Shown here: positions 1 to 9,916 of the stretch, piece after piece
Layout: the number at the start of each line of letters is the position of its first letter
Numbering within the stretch: position 1 is the first letter of the stretch
Source: Azolla caroliniana
Taxonomy: Eukaryota > Polypodiophyta
Assembly (NCBI GenBank): GCA_043228905.1
Contig: JBHGNT010000002.1
Location: 26,536,001 to 26,600,000 of the forward strand
Direction of reading: 5' to 3'
Length of the DNA: 64,000 nucleotides
Made by a program: the position numbers and the translations under genes
Notes under the pieces: model-generated
What the model was told of the DNA's origin: nothing
Seen by the model: the letters and a program-made list of their open reading frames with translations, nothing else
The model's database searches: none

Positions 1-819
1 AATCCTCTACAAAAACTTTTGGTTTGTGTTGCGAAGGTCACTTGGTTGTTTGGGAGTTGTTTGCATATATTATATATTCCCTTATATGATTCCTTTGGGA
101 TAATGACTACACATTTTTCCTTCTAAAGCTTTTCACTACTTCTAGGTTGACGACATCCCATGAGGTTCTCATCTCCTTTGACTTTTCTAGACGCTTCCGC
201 GCCTTCTTTGTGCTTCCAAAATATCTGAACCATCTTTCATTTTTCAAAAACTTCCAATCTCATCAAAACTCAAGTATTCCAAATGTACATAGTTTGGATA
301 AGGTAAGGGAAAGCAGTATCTACTCGAAACAATTCTTGATGTTGAGCAAAGTCAAGTTGAACTAACAAAGAATAGGGGCCTCCTTGTGATGCTCTTGATA
401 TGTGAAATCCTCTACAAAAACTTTTGGTTTGTGAGGGTCTTTCGGTGTTTACCATGGTAACAAAGGGCCCAAGCTAGCCTCAAATAAGTTACTTTCTATT
501 GTATGCACCTTTCTATGGTCCTACCATGAGCCCTATTTGAAAATGTTGAGGACTTCTAAGTCATTCCTTATTTCTACAGTTTACTTCACAAGGAACTCTA
601 AAGACATATTTTTAATTGAACAAACATGAATGGCCTTCTAATGGTCCGATGAAAGTAACCATAAACCTATTTTCATAGCAATAGATTTATCCCCACGAGA
701 GCAAGTTTAGTTATTGGCATTCCTCAAAAAAAGTTTGAGGATGTAATTGTGTGGAGCTACAAATATATGAAAGGAGTACTTCTTGAATTTGTCACACATG
801 GCATCCATGTGTAAGAAGA
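1..819. other. AT-rich stretch without a recognisable gene
   Basis: No convincing coding signal on either strand; the short frames here are not supported by similarity I recognise. A direct repeat of about 28 bp occurs at 1-28 and again at 406-433 (both begin aatcctctacaaaaac), so part of this stretch is probably repeat-derived. It lies just upstream of a decayed gypsy RT and may be part of the same dead element. Confidence 0.5.
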
Positions 820-1480
820 TATCGTCCCAATTTGCCAAAGGCCTAGATGGATGAACACTTGCAATGAACACAAAGTCACAGATGAAATTGAGAAGATGCT
901 TGAGATTGTCGTAGGTTATCCTATAGAGTGCATTGCTTGGGCGTCCCTTATAGTCTTCATACCTAAAAAACTGACACCACTATTCAAGATAACTACTTAA
1001 TGCCTTAGAACACTTGGAATGGGTAGCAGGAAAGGATTGTACATCTACAACATTCATAAATGTTTTTTATGGTTATAGCCAATTAACAGTTGCCCCACGT
1101 GACCAATATAAGACAAGTTTTGCTAAAGTGTTTGATACTTTCATTTACAAGTACATGTCATTTGGACTTGCAAGTGCCTTCATTTCTTGGTCACAACTTT
1201 GTTTCCGACCTTAGAAAAGGTCCAATAGAATCCTTCGTCAATGATTTATGTTGCAACTCTACTTGAAGGTGAGAATACCAATTATTGTTAAAACCCAATC
1301 AAAAGCCAAATTTACATAAACAAGAGTTGTTGCTAGAACACATAGTATCAAAGCATAACATCCCCATAGAAGAAAGGTTAAACTCATGTGGAAGATGTCT
1401 CCACACACAAACGAGAAGAAATTGCAACATTTGTGTGGATTATAGGAGATTCATCAAGATTATTGAGGAAAAGTAACTAC
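820..1480 (+). pseudogene. Decayed Ty3/gypsy reverse transcriptase fragment
   Basis: Broken reading frames resemble a gypsy RT. Around 826 the frame reads RRYRPNLPKA, like the N-terminal RRYR-N motif of plant gypsy RT. At 1070-1190 a frame reads GYSQLTVAPRDQYKTSF followed by MSFGLASA, matching the known pattern GYNQI-APEDQEKT-F and MPFGLCNAP of the RT fingers/palm. A further piece at about 1420-1450 reads ICVDYRR, the motif normally just upstream, so the order is disturbed. There are many stops and frameshifts, no active-site DD motif is visible, and no LTRs can be assigned. Gypsy origin is fairly sure; lineage is not. Confidence 0.55.
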
Positions 1481-1912
1481 CATTGTATTGGTTACTTGAA
1501 TAAATTGGTTTTGTGCCTAACTCAAATGGATTTGGTACTAGCTTATGATTCATAAGACCTACTCTAATAAACTCTTGAGTTCCCCATAACAATACAATAT
1601 ATCAACATGGTTGATTAAAGAATTTAAGATTACATATATATATATACTATCACCCATATAAAGGCTTCTACTAAAGAATGCAGACTTACAAATATAACAA
1701 ATGCACCCACAAAAGGATGTTATCCCTTGGGAAGTTATGAAGCAACAAGGACATGTTGCCCTAGTTCCAAGAAAATAGACTAGAAGTTTACCTAGAAATA
1801 AAGCTTTGCTCCAAGATACATATTAGATTAAAGAAGTTGTAAATTATGTAGCTAGAAAATTGAATAAAGATAAATTGGTTTTTAATTATTTGTTTATGAT
1901 GAAGAGTGTTGA
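1481..1912. other. AT-rich spacer, nothing recognised
   Basis: Between the gypsy remnant and the 3' end of the minus-strand gene. It probably includes the 3' UTR of that gene near 1860-1912, but I see no clear poly(A) signal that I would defend. Confidence 0.4.
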
Positions 1913-3163
1913 CTAATTGTCCTTCAATGATGATGTCATGAGCTTTTTACGAAAGTTGGTAATAAAAGCGCTCACTCTCTCATTTAGCTCCTCTGTGCTC
2001 ATGTCATAATTCTCCTCCTCAATGCTAATCACACGTGATTGGACATCATCTTCATATAATATCATCCCTCTCATGTCATTCTTGTTTGATGACTCATGGA
2101 CTTGGTTGACATAGTCATTGTTGTAATATTTGACAAGCTCATTGTGATCATTCTTGTTTTTTAGTGTTGAAATGTTCATCCCATCTCGTTCGTTGTCATA
2201 AACATTTGCATCACTACTAATATCAATATCAACACCAACGCCAACACCAACACCAACATTAATGTCACCTGATGAGCCTTCGTTGTCATCATTTGGAATC
2301 ATTTGGAGGCCTTCATCCTTCATTGTGATCTCCAATGATGATGATGATTCCACACAAATATTGAGTGGGTTTTCTAATTGATCATATTCCATAACAAAGG
2401 TAACAAGTGATGAATCAATTCCATGATGAACTTCTGAAATATAACCTTGTTGATTTTGGCAATCACAATCATATGTTATGAGACTATCTTCATGTGATGA
2501 GAGAGAATGAGAAAGCTCAAACTCGGATCCTTGGATATTAGTTCCTAATGCACATATAGTTAATGAAACATGGGTAGTTTTACATGGACATGTTGGTTTC
2601 ATACTATAAGTCTCTACTACATTATCTTCATTTGAAGATTTCTTTGGTCTCTCACTATTGTTTATGATCACATCTTCGATGAACATTAAACTCGTTGTCT
2701 CTCCAACGTCATTATCCTTTAATGGAGTGAATACCCCTCGTGTCGTTTCATAAACTTGATCAAGAGTAATCTTTTCGTTAGCCATCATATGAGAGCTTGT
2801 TGTGTTGCAATTGTTATGATGATGACGCTTGTCGTCATTGTCATCATCTGAGTGTTCTCTTTCATCTTGTAAGTTCATTTCTTTTTCCTCTCCTTGTTCA
2901 TCAAGAATGCCCGATGTGAAGACTAATGTGAGAATGAGGAAATTGAGAATGAAATAATAGAAAGGAGAGCTTGTGAAGAAGTTTGCGAGGCAATCTTTCA
3001 ATGCCCAAAACATGGTAAGGAGAAGATATGGTGACAACGCCAATGATGGAACAACAAAGATTGTGATTATGATGAAGAGGGCATTGGAAGATAGTTGTAG
3101 CTTAGGAGCATTGGCAATACTATGTATAAGCTCCTTAAAATCCATTATAAATAAGGTATCCAA
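1913..3163 (-). CDS. DUF4408/DUF761-type plant membrane protein, single exon
   Basis: An uninterrupted 416-residue frame in otherwise decayed DNA. Residues about 27-50 and 68-84 are hydrophobic segments that could span a membrane; the second, with SPFYYFILNFLIL, resembles the short N-terminal DUF4408 region. The middle (about 88-380) is acidic, low-complexity and rich in D, E, N, S and H, with a (GV)n-DIDI run encoded by a CCAACA-type microsatellite near 2230-2260. The C-terminus (about 390-410) reads STEELNERVSAFITNFRKKL, which fits the DUF761 pattern LNRRVEAFI-RFR-QM known from plant proteins of unknown role, some called cotton-fibre or stress-related. Start: Met at 3163; a second Met six codons in (3145) is equally possible. 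A TATA-like box lies 48-58 bp upstream. Function is not known; a membrane-anchored acidic protein is all that can be said. It is the only probable host gene here. Confidence 0.72.
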   Translation of the reverse strand: MDTLFIMDFKELIHSIANAPKLQLSSNALFIIITIFVVPSLALSPYLLLTMFWALKDCLANFFTSSPFYYFILNFLILTLVFTSGILDEQGEEKEMNLQDEREHSDDDNDDKRHHHNNCNTTSSHMMANEKITLDQVYETTRGVFTPLKDNDVGETTSLMFIEDVIINNSERPKKSSNEDNVVETYSMKPTCPCKTTHVSLTICALGTNIQGSEFELSHSLSSHEDSLITYDCDCQNQQGYISEVHHGIDSSLVTFVMEYDQLENPLNICVESSSSLEITMKDEGLQMIPNDDNEGSSGDINVGVGVGVGVDIDISSDANVYDNERDGMNISTLKNKNDHNELVKYYNNDYVNQVHESSNKNDMRGMILYEDDVQSRVISIEEENYDMSTEELNERVSAFITNFRKKLMTSSLKDN

Positions 3164-3179
3164 AGTTTTGTTGTATTTA

Positions 3180-3660
3180 ATAGCAATGAATATGTCCTCT
3201 GCCCATGCTTACTATATATATCAACAAATGGACATGTTTATTAGGAATAGATATGATCAAGGCATGTAAGGCATCAAATGCACATGTATACATATGGTTC
3301 ACATGTTCATTGTGCATAGGTATGATCATGCTTATTAATCCAATATATGCACATCACTGTCCAAAGTTTATTATGTATACAATAGTCCAACATATGCATG
3401 TGTTTATTATCTATTAATCAATTGATTGAGTATAATACATGCATACAACATAATTTAGTATACATGGATTTATTATATCCATACATAAAACATTTTTGTG
3501 ACTATATTTCAACAAAGAAAATTTGTCTCTTCGAAGTGAAAATATGATAGTAGATGGAATACATATACTGAATAAACCTCATTCATGTTTACTATATATA
3601 GATATGGTCATACCTTGTATAACAAACCCATGCGTTGTATGTTAATGTTATATGATTATG
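3180..3660. repeat. Degenerate repeats in the upstream region
   Basis: Related phrases recur: ttactatatata, gatatgatcaaggcatg, ggtatgatcatgctta, acatgcatacaac, catgtttactatatatagatatggtcat. They look like a diverged tandem array with units of very roughly 80-100 bp, rich in catg and tgatca. The array covers the likely promoter of the DUF4408/DUF761 gene. Confidence 0.35.
3211..3222 (-). promoter_or_regulatory. Possible TATA box of the DUF4408/DUF761 gene
   Basis: Plus-strand tatatatatc gives TATATATAG on the minus strand, about 50 bp upstream of the ATG at 3163, a spacing that would give a short 5' UTR. A similar tatatata motif further upstream near 3592 is an alternative. No experimental support. 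Confidence 0.35.
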
Positions 3661-5049
3661 CATAGAATGTAAGATTAATGTGATACAAATGTATGAATGT
3701 GGAATACACAAATTCGTAGCTTGATTTGCAAGAAGAGCCTACAAGGGATGACTTGAAAAAGAAAGGAACTTTCATCACAACCTAACCATGGCCCACCTAC
3801 AATCTACTTGAAACCCAGTTTGCAAGCTATACCTTAGTACATGATTTCATGTGATATAATCGTATGCATGTTTAGGTTCTTTTAATATTTTTCGTGTTTT
3901 TTGCGTATTTGAACTTTGCACCCCAAGTTTTTGTGTGGGCATGAAGATAATCTAATATATGGAAATCACCATCAAATCTGTACACTTCTCATATGGCCCC
4001 TGTGAAAATTAAAGGGTGGGTCCTTCAACTTTAAGAAAACAATCTTTTTTATGTGGACCTTACACAACATTTCCGATAGACCCATACGTTAGTTGCTTGG
4101 CTTCATCCTCTTGATTTGGAGTACATTGTTTCAATATAGTTTTCTACGTGCTCAAAACAATAGAATCTACAATGTGGAAAGACAAATTGTGGAAATGTTA
4201 TAGCAACGTTTGTTATAATTTAGTGAAATAAAAATAGCTAGAATTCTTGGATTTCACCTTTCTTAAGGTAGAGGTAACATCAATCTTATCCTTATTTCTA
4301 TAACCACATTATTATACATATATATACATTCACCAACTTTTGTTTTCTTAGGTTGGTAGATGCAAATGTGTTCATGAACACACGTGCACGCCGCACACAC
4401 CACTCTTTAGATTCGTTGTTGTTCCATAGAATAGAAGGGTGGTATGAAGAAACCAACATTAAAATCAAGCACCATTGTTGTCCCTAACGTCTCCCTTCAC
4501 TCCACTTAAATGGTTTATTGATTTTTTTATAATGTAATTCAAAAGAAGAATTGCTCATTTTTAAACATCTTAATAATTGATGGATGTAACAAAGTAGTTG
4601 AAGCTAATTGTCTTTATTTAACTCGTTACACTATTTTCAAAATGCGATCTTTGTGGTGGTTGATTAATTGTACATTTGTCAACTTAATGTGATCACAATT
4701 TTTAAGATTTTAGAATATATCGAATAGAAATCACCTCAATCCCATACAAATTTGGATTAATGTGTTCTACTTTTGATGAGTGCTTGTAAATAACCAAATT
4801 AGTGCAATAAACTCTACACACTTCCGAACACAAATTACTATGAGAATGATTTAAATAATCATGAGCTTTGTTGTGTTTGTTCTTAATTAAGCATCACTCC
4901 TAGATTGGTGTTAAACAAATGCTAATTTGGTTATTAAATTAATATCAACAATAAATAGAAATGATCTACCCGTTGATTGACGAAACTAATTTTGTATTAA
5001 GCTTTTTGGTGGGAGTTGAGACACCTAAAAATAAACAACTCTAGCAAGT
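3661..5049. other. AT-rich intergenic DNA, nothing recognised
   Basis: No long frame, no LTR or terminal inverted repeat that I can pair, and no RNA gene seen. Confidence 0.45.
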
Positions 5050-5806
5050 GAAAGACAAAATTAGAAAAAAGCTTCGACAATGGGCATAAGTAAAAGCTTT
5101 CCCTTGCAGGTAGGGTGGTCGTAGTGAAGTCTACATGCTAGACCAAAATTGTGGAAGGTGCTCCTTGGGAATAGAGTTAACCTTTGGTGCCTAAAGAATG
5201 GCGATCCTTGGGAGGCAAATACATGGTGATTGTTTAGTCCAGTTTTTAAGTCGAAAGAACTGATTGGCATGGAGGATAGGGTGGTTCATGCGCCATAATG
5301 AAGGTATGGTCAATTCTAAGAGAAGGTTTACAGGTCTTAATGCAACTAAAATCGTTAGATGAATGACTATGACAATCGTTGTTTTGGAATCTTAGGATTA
5401 GAAGTGAAGACGGTATGATGCTTAGATAGAAAAAATACTTGCCCTGGGGTGTATGTTAGAGTACAATGTTACGTCGATAAGAGATTGGGAGGTTTTCAAC
5501 ATGCAAACGTGGGATGGTCAGGCTAGTAACATTAGGTTTAATGGAAGGTTAGCAAAGGTGACAAGCCAACTGATAAATAACGTAGTTGATGGATTAGATA
5601 AGCCGAATGCAGAAGAGGGAGTTTGGTTGAGTTGGTTTGTAGGTGAGGGTGACGCACAAATTATCCGCAATAGGTGCACATCTAACGAGGATCGTTTGTG
5701 GGGCAACCTAAGTGCATTGATGGACGATGGACGATGGTTGGTAGTGTTGTAGGGTAAGAGGTGGAAATTGAACCTGGGCCCTAGGAAACTTGATCATGAT
5801 TGTAAA
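5050..5806 (+). other. Possible upstream part of a LINE remnant
   Basis: Broken short frames, the longest being 99 residues at 5453-5752, without a motif I can name. The stretch becomes continuous with the zf-RVT fragment at 7131-7600 once the inserted MITE is removed, so a decayed LINE ORF2 region is the simplest guess. This is inference from position only. Confidence 0.3.
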
Positions 5807-6263
5807 CATAGATTGACACATACATGATATTTGCCATATTCTCCATGCGTGATATTCTCAATCTTCGAGAATACAAAATGACCCCAAGAATATTATAAAA
5901 CCATTCGTTTTATAAAATAAATATATAAAATTTTTATATTTATATTTAAATTAATTTAATTCACTAAAAAAAGAACAATAATTCATTAATAGATTATAAA
6001 CATATGATTAGTATTAACTCTCCTTTATAGTGTCAAATAAAAAATGGGGAAGTTTATGAACCTTTATCTTAATTAATTAATTTTTTAAAAAAACGAATAT
6101 TTGTGTATTTATTATAGAAATATGACTAGTGTGAACTTCAATTTTTAATGTCAAAATAAAAATATCCATAAATTTTGAGAGAATAAAAAGTGAGGAATTA
6201 ATGACCTTTTATTTAGTTTTATTTATTTATTAAAAATAAAACGAATACTTTTATATTTATTAT

Positions 6264-6878
6264 CATAGATTGACACATGCGTGATATTCGTGTTATTCTC
6301 CATGCGCAATATTCTCAATATTCGAGAATACAAAATGGCCCCAAGAATATTAAAAAACCATTCGTTTTGTAAAATAAATATAAAAAATTATTTATTTATT
6401 TAAATAAATGTATTTCACCAAAAAAAACAATTATTCATTAATAGATTATAGTGTCAGAGAGTTTATGAAACTTATTTTAATTAATTAATTTTTTTAAAAT
6501 GAATATTTTTATATTTATTATACAAATATGATTACTATTAGTATGAACTTTGAAGATATAATTAGTTTGAAGTACCATTTTTAATGTCAAGATAAAAATA
6601 TCCATAAATTTTGAGGAAATAAAAAGTGAGAAATTAATCAGCCTTTATTTTATTTTATTTATTTATTAAAAATAAAACGACTATACATTTATTATAAATT
6701 TTTAGTAGTGTCAAGTCCCAAAAGTCCCTCTTTCATTATCCCTATTTATTGTTAAGTTCTTTTTTTTTTTTTTTGGGGGGGGGGGGGGGGGTTAAACGAA
6801 TACTTGACTAACCATTCGTATTCGTATTCGTTTGCATTCGAATGGGAAACACCACGAATGCGAATATGTCAATCTATG
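6264..6878. mobile_element. hAT-like MITE (inner copy), inserted in its own relative
   Basis: Same terminal inverted repeat: catagattgaca begins at 6264 and tgtcaatctatg ends at 6878. It is flanked by its own 8-bp duplication tttattat at 6256-6263 and 6879-6886, made from sequence of the outer copy. Its left half aligns with the left half of the outer copy (from 5807), and both share the cattcg-rich right end. Length is 615 bp. It contains a T run followed by a G run at about 6759-6791. Confidence 0.82.
6759..6791. repeat. T-run followed directly by G-run
   Basis: About 17 T then 16 or more G in a row inside the inner MITE. Such a junction is prone to slippage and assembly error. The G tract could in principle form a G-quadruplex, but the outer MITE copy has only gggg-length runs there, so it is a recent expansion. 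Confidence 0.75.
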
Positions 6879-7130
6879 TTTATTATATAAAATTATTAGT
6901 GTCAACTTTCAAGTCCCTCTTTTAATGTCCCTTTTTATAGTCCCTCTTTTAATGTCTCTTTTTATTGTCAAGTCCTTTTTTTTATCCTAGGAAACTAAAA
7001 AAGGAGGGAGTTCTTGTACTCTTTTTATTTTTATTTTTTTGGGTTAAACGAATACTTGACCATGCATTCGTATACGTATTCATTTGCATTCGAATGGGAA
7101 CCCCCACGAATTCGAATATGTCAATCTATG

Positions 7131-7620
7131 ATTGTAAACTATGGCTTTTTGAGAATAAGCCCCTATGTGATTTGGAGTGGGATCCATTGGAGGTATGGTG
7201 GCAAAAACCGGGTACAACCAAACTGAAAAAGTGTTTTAAATACAAATACTAAGCTAGGAAGGCAAATCATTGGCTCCAAATCGGTGGGTGTTGTATAGAC
7301 TAGCAATAGTTGGAAGGATAAGGCATATCATATGACTTTTCGAAGTAATTTTGGGGGAGACTACGAACATTGGATACGCCAGAAAAAATAAAGGTTTGGT
7401 TGTGGCTTCTTAGCCATAAGGTGGTACCTGTAGGGAAGTGGTTGGGTTCTCGTGGTGGTGAGGCTGGTTGTCAGCTATGTGGACATGCTTTGGAATCAAT
7501 CCCTCACTATTTCTACAATTGTATAGAGGTGATTAACATTTGGTGTACAAGCCTCATAATCTTGGCAACTTGCAGTGTGGATGGGAAAGTTGTGTGAGGT
7601 TCCATACAGGGTTTCACATT
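7131..7620 (+). pseudogene. LINE ORF2 remnant with zf-RVT domain
   Basis: The frame at 7370-7597 reads PEKIKVWLWLLSHKVVPVG, then CQLCGHALESIPHYFYNC with IW following. This is the zf-RVT (zinc-binding in reverse transcriptase) pattern at the C-terminus of plant L1-type LINE ORF2: KIK-FLWRL-HKALPT, then C-CG-ESI-H-F--C---IW. The four metal ligands C, C, H and C are present. Upstream frames (7131-7260) are broken. No poly(A) tail or ORF2 RT core is visible in the window. Confidence 0.7.
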
Positions 7621-7874
7621 AAAAGGAGAAGGCTGGGCAGAATAGTTAAACCCACAGGGACATGGTTTTATAGTGCAAGGTGGCATCGTGTTCCAATGTG
7701 TTGGGGTGATAGGTACAAACTCTAAATTTTTTGAGGAGATATGGCTTATGGGGGCATGCTTATCGATTTGCCACCTTTGGACTAGACTTTGCAAGTTTGT
7801 TTTTTAGCGGCAAAAGCTTCCATTCGGTGAGGTGATGCTAAACATGTGGTTCGAGCTAGTGGCTTGTCTGCGTG
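7621..7874. other. Continuation of LINE remnant, no further motif
   Basis: Probably the 3' part of the LINE remnant (short broken frames), ending where an LTR begins at 7875. Confidence 0.35.
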
Positions 7875-8192
7875 TGTTGAGAACGCGACCGTCTAGGTGC
7901 AGAACAATCTTAACACTCTTCTGTGAGGAGATTGTTAATAGATGCAATGAAGAAGATTGATGGCAACTAGAAACAGAATCAAGAAGGAAGATTAACAAGA
8001 ACACAAGAGAGAGAGATGTTAGGCACACGATGAACTATATTTGTAACCGCTAGAAAGCTAGGTTACAAAGTCAGTTTATATACTGACTAACTTAGGGCAA
8101 TTGCCCTTCTCACTATTTACATAAATAGCCTAAACGTAGTGTGTACAAAGGGAGGCGATGTGAATACATTCATTAGAGACTTGCATTCAACA
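7875..8192 (-). repeat. LTR of a diverged Copia-A relative
   Basis: Begins tgttgagaac and ends ttcaaca, followed by ctccccc (a purine tract on the minus strand), the same arrangement as at the Copia-A 3' LTR (ends attcgaca then atccccc). It shares with the Copia-A LTR the palindromic TATA region and the cttagggca motif, but most of the sequence is diverged. About 318 bp; reads as the 3' LTR of a minus-strand element. Confidence 0.65.
8069..8088 (-). promoter_or_regulatory. Palindromic core promoter of the LTR
   Basis: Perfect inverted repeat AGTCAGT-ttatat-ACTGACT with a TATA-like centre, equivalent to GGTCACT-ttatat-AGTGACC in the Copia-A LTRs. A second perfect palindrome, AGGGCAATTGCCCT, follows at 8094-8107. 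Confidence 0.5.
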
Positions 8193-8612
8193 CTCCCCCG
8201 TAATGGACATATACATCAAAAATCTGTAAATCGAAATAAATGTACAATCTAGATTGATACATGGTTTTTCGAACAAATAAAAAACTTTGTTCGAGTCCAT
8301 GAACTTTGAAAAATAGAAGGCTGAATTGGCCAAGATTGGGAAAACAAAGACTGAGATTCGAGCTGTCGAAGTCGATTGTTTGAAAAACATCCTGAGTGTC
8401 GGGCTTAATCAGACTGATTCTTAGTTATGCCCATCTGATGTTGTAGGGATCAGAATCGATCCGCTGAAAGACATTTGGTCATCCCATTTGCGACATTTTC
8501 GGCTGTAGATATCTTTTCAAGGCCGTTTTTCCTTGAGATGACGTAGTCCCGAACAAAGTGATATCAAACGTCGATATGCTTGGAGGTGTTCTGATGAACC
8601 GGATTTTTCGAA
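8193..8612 (-). pseudogene. Copia-A relative: end of RNase H region
   Basis: Aligns with 23110-23520, the 3' end of the Copia-A internal region: shared phrases include ccccgtaatgg, cgcccatctgatg (here tgcccatctgatg), gacgtagtcccgaacaaagtg and cgtcgatatg. It is the last part of a copia RNase H on the minus strand plus the non-coding tail, truncated at about 8612 where it joins unrelated sequence. Not functional. Confidence 0.65.
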
Positions 8613-8656
8613 GCTGACCAGACTAGTTGTTTAGAATGCCTCCAAACATATCGACC
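8573..8656. repeat. Short inverted repeat at a rearrangement junction
   Basis: cgatatgcttggagg at 8573-8590 is nearly repeated in reverse complement as cctccaaacatatcg at 8640-8655, with attttcgaag copies on both sides. The arms are about 15-18 bp. It marks the junction between the Copia-A relative and the Copia-C LTR. Confidence 0.5.
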
Positions 8657-8695
8657 AGATTTTTCGAAGCCGGCTCCAGTTGTCTACAGTAACAG

Positions 8696-9067
8696 TTAGT
8701 TGATCGAAGCCGACCAGACTAGTCAGAGCATGATGGCACGAAGCCGAAAAGCCGAACAATCCAGTTCAAGGATTACGAAAGCTGAAAGCCAGACTCCGAA
8801 GACCGAACCGAAACAACTTTTCGACAGATGGAAGTTGTGTTTGAAGGGGCGTGTTGAGAGTCGAACTCAACTTCCCATAGAGATAGGTTTCACACTAGGG
8901 CACACTAGCCCATGGACATACCATGCTAGTTTTGTAAATAGTTGAAAGGGCACTTGCCCTAGCCTACTTGGTACTTAAACCAACCTTTTTGTAACTTAGT
9001 AACTGTTGGATGTAATATACAGTTTCTTGTTATAGTTCTCTCTCTCATTCTCTCTCTTGTCTCACGT

Positions 9068-9144
<77 letters not shown>

Positions 9145-9180
9145 CCTTCCGGTGTACAAAATCACTCTTGATTCTTTACA
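8696..9180 (+). repeat. Copia-C 5' LTR (left end degraded)
   Basis: Matches 54666-55076 closely. It ends in ttaca directly before the primer site. The left part (8696-8851) belongs to the LTR if the 3' LTR starts right after the purine tract at 54605-54613; reading the LTR as starting at tgttgag (8852) is the alternative. Contains the inverted repeat gggca-ct-tgccc near 8948 and a (CA)n tract. Confidence 0.6.
9068..9140 (+). repeat. (CA)n microsatellite in the Copia-C LTR
   Basis: About 36 uninterrupted CA units following tctcacgtg. The 3' LTR has only a short gcgcacgcgcacacaca at the same place, so the tract expanded after insertion. Confidence 0.9.
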
Positions 9181-9192
9181 TGGTATCAGAGC
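9181..9192 (+). other. Copia-C primer-binding site (initiator tRNA-Met)
   Basis: TGGTATCAGAGC directly after the LTR, complementary to the 3' end of plant initiator tRNA-Met, the usual primer of Ty1/copia elements. Confidence 0.85.
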
Positions 9193-9316
9193 ATGTGGTA
9201 GCTTGATCCAAGCCCATCGCCTTCACGTGTGTCGTGCTCAAGCTAGCAGAGACCCAACTGATTGCTGCAACAATGACTTTTGCATAGCTTGCATCAAGAG
9301 TAGAAGAAGTTCGACA

Positions 9317-9916
9317 ATGAACACCCAGATGGGAATCACTCTTCCTACCGAGAAGCTCGATAGAACAAACTTCGCACCTTGGGAGTACAAGATGCATCAA
9401 TACCTTGTCAGACAAGGTTACTAGAGCTACATCGAGGGAGCTCATGAAACGCAACCCAACCCAACACACGCCGACTACCTAGCGTGGGAGCAGGCCACGA
9501 GCCGTGTGTTGTACTGCCTTGCGTCATGCGTTCATGACCACATGCTAGGCTATATTCGAGATTCGAAAACAGTGAAAGAAGCTTGGGGAAATCTCAAGAA
9601 GATTTTTGCGGCCAATACGGTTGCACGAAAGCTACAACTTGACAGGATCTAAACAACATGCAATAGAGAGACATGTCGATCACCGGCTATACCTTGAAGA
9701 TCAAGGAGTTGTGCGATGCCCTCGGTTTGATTAATGTCGTAATCGACGATGAAGAAATGATGCAAATATGCCTGGGCGGCGTGGCACCTCGATTCGGCAC
9801 AATTAGATTAGCCATTCTTGCGAGGGAGAACCCTCCTTCCTTTTTCGACCTTCAATCGATTCTGTTGATCGAAGAAAATCATGTTCGGCAAAGGAATAAT
9901 GCGTCTAATGGTTAGA
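9317..9916 (+). pseudogene. Copia-C Gag, N-terminal part, broken
   Basis: The frame begins MNTQMGITLPTEKLDRTNFA at 9317, typical of copia Gag (UBN2-like: L-G-NFA-WEYKM). It runs through YLVRQGY, then a TAG at 9422 where Trp is expected, then continues to a frameshift near 9646, a second in-frame TAG, and the segment SITGYTLKIKELCDALGLI ending at 9915. It is cut by the insertion of Copia-A at 9917; the Gag tail with the zinc knuckle lies at 28191-28440. Confidence 0.7.

Larger units (their letters stand above)
5807..7130. mobile_element. hAT-like MITE (outer copy), split by a second copy
   Basis: The ends form a terminal inverted repeat: catagattgaca at 5807-5818 and its reverse complement tgtcaatctatg at 7119-7130. 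It is flanked by an 8-bp duplication attgtaaa at 5799-5806 and 7131-7138. An 8-bp target duplication is the hallmark of hAT transposons (also of P elements). There is no transposase frame, so it is non-autonomous. Without the internal copy it is about 700 bp. The interior is very AT-rich, with subterminal runs of cattcg/cgaatg. It sits inside older LINE-like sequence. Confidence 0.8.

Noticed and set aside
5453-5752. A 99-residue frame as a host gene
   Set aside because: No recognisable motif, surrounded by broken frames and continuous with a LINE remnant; not supported as a gene.
8959-9165. Minus-strand frame with a long Cys-Val repeat
   Set aside because: It is only the translation of the (CA)n microsatellite in the Copia-C LTR.
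8696-9180. Tandem Copia-C elements sharing one LTR (LTR starting at tgttgag 8852, preceded by the 3' internal end of another copy)
   Set aside because: The 3' copy has its purine tract at 54605-54613, so the LTR most likely starts at about 54614 and the 155 bp before 8852 are simply LTR. The alternative is not fully excluded.
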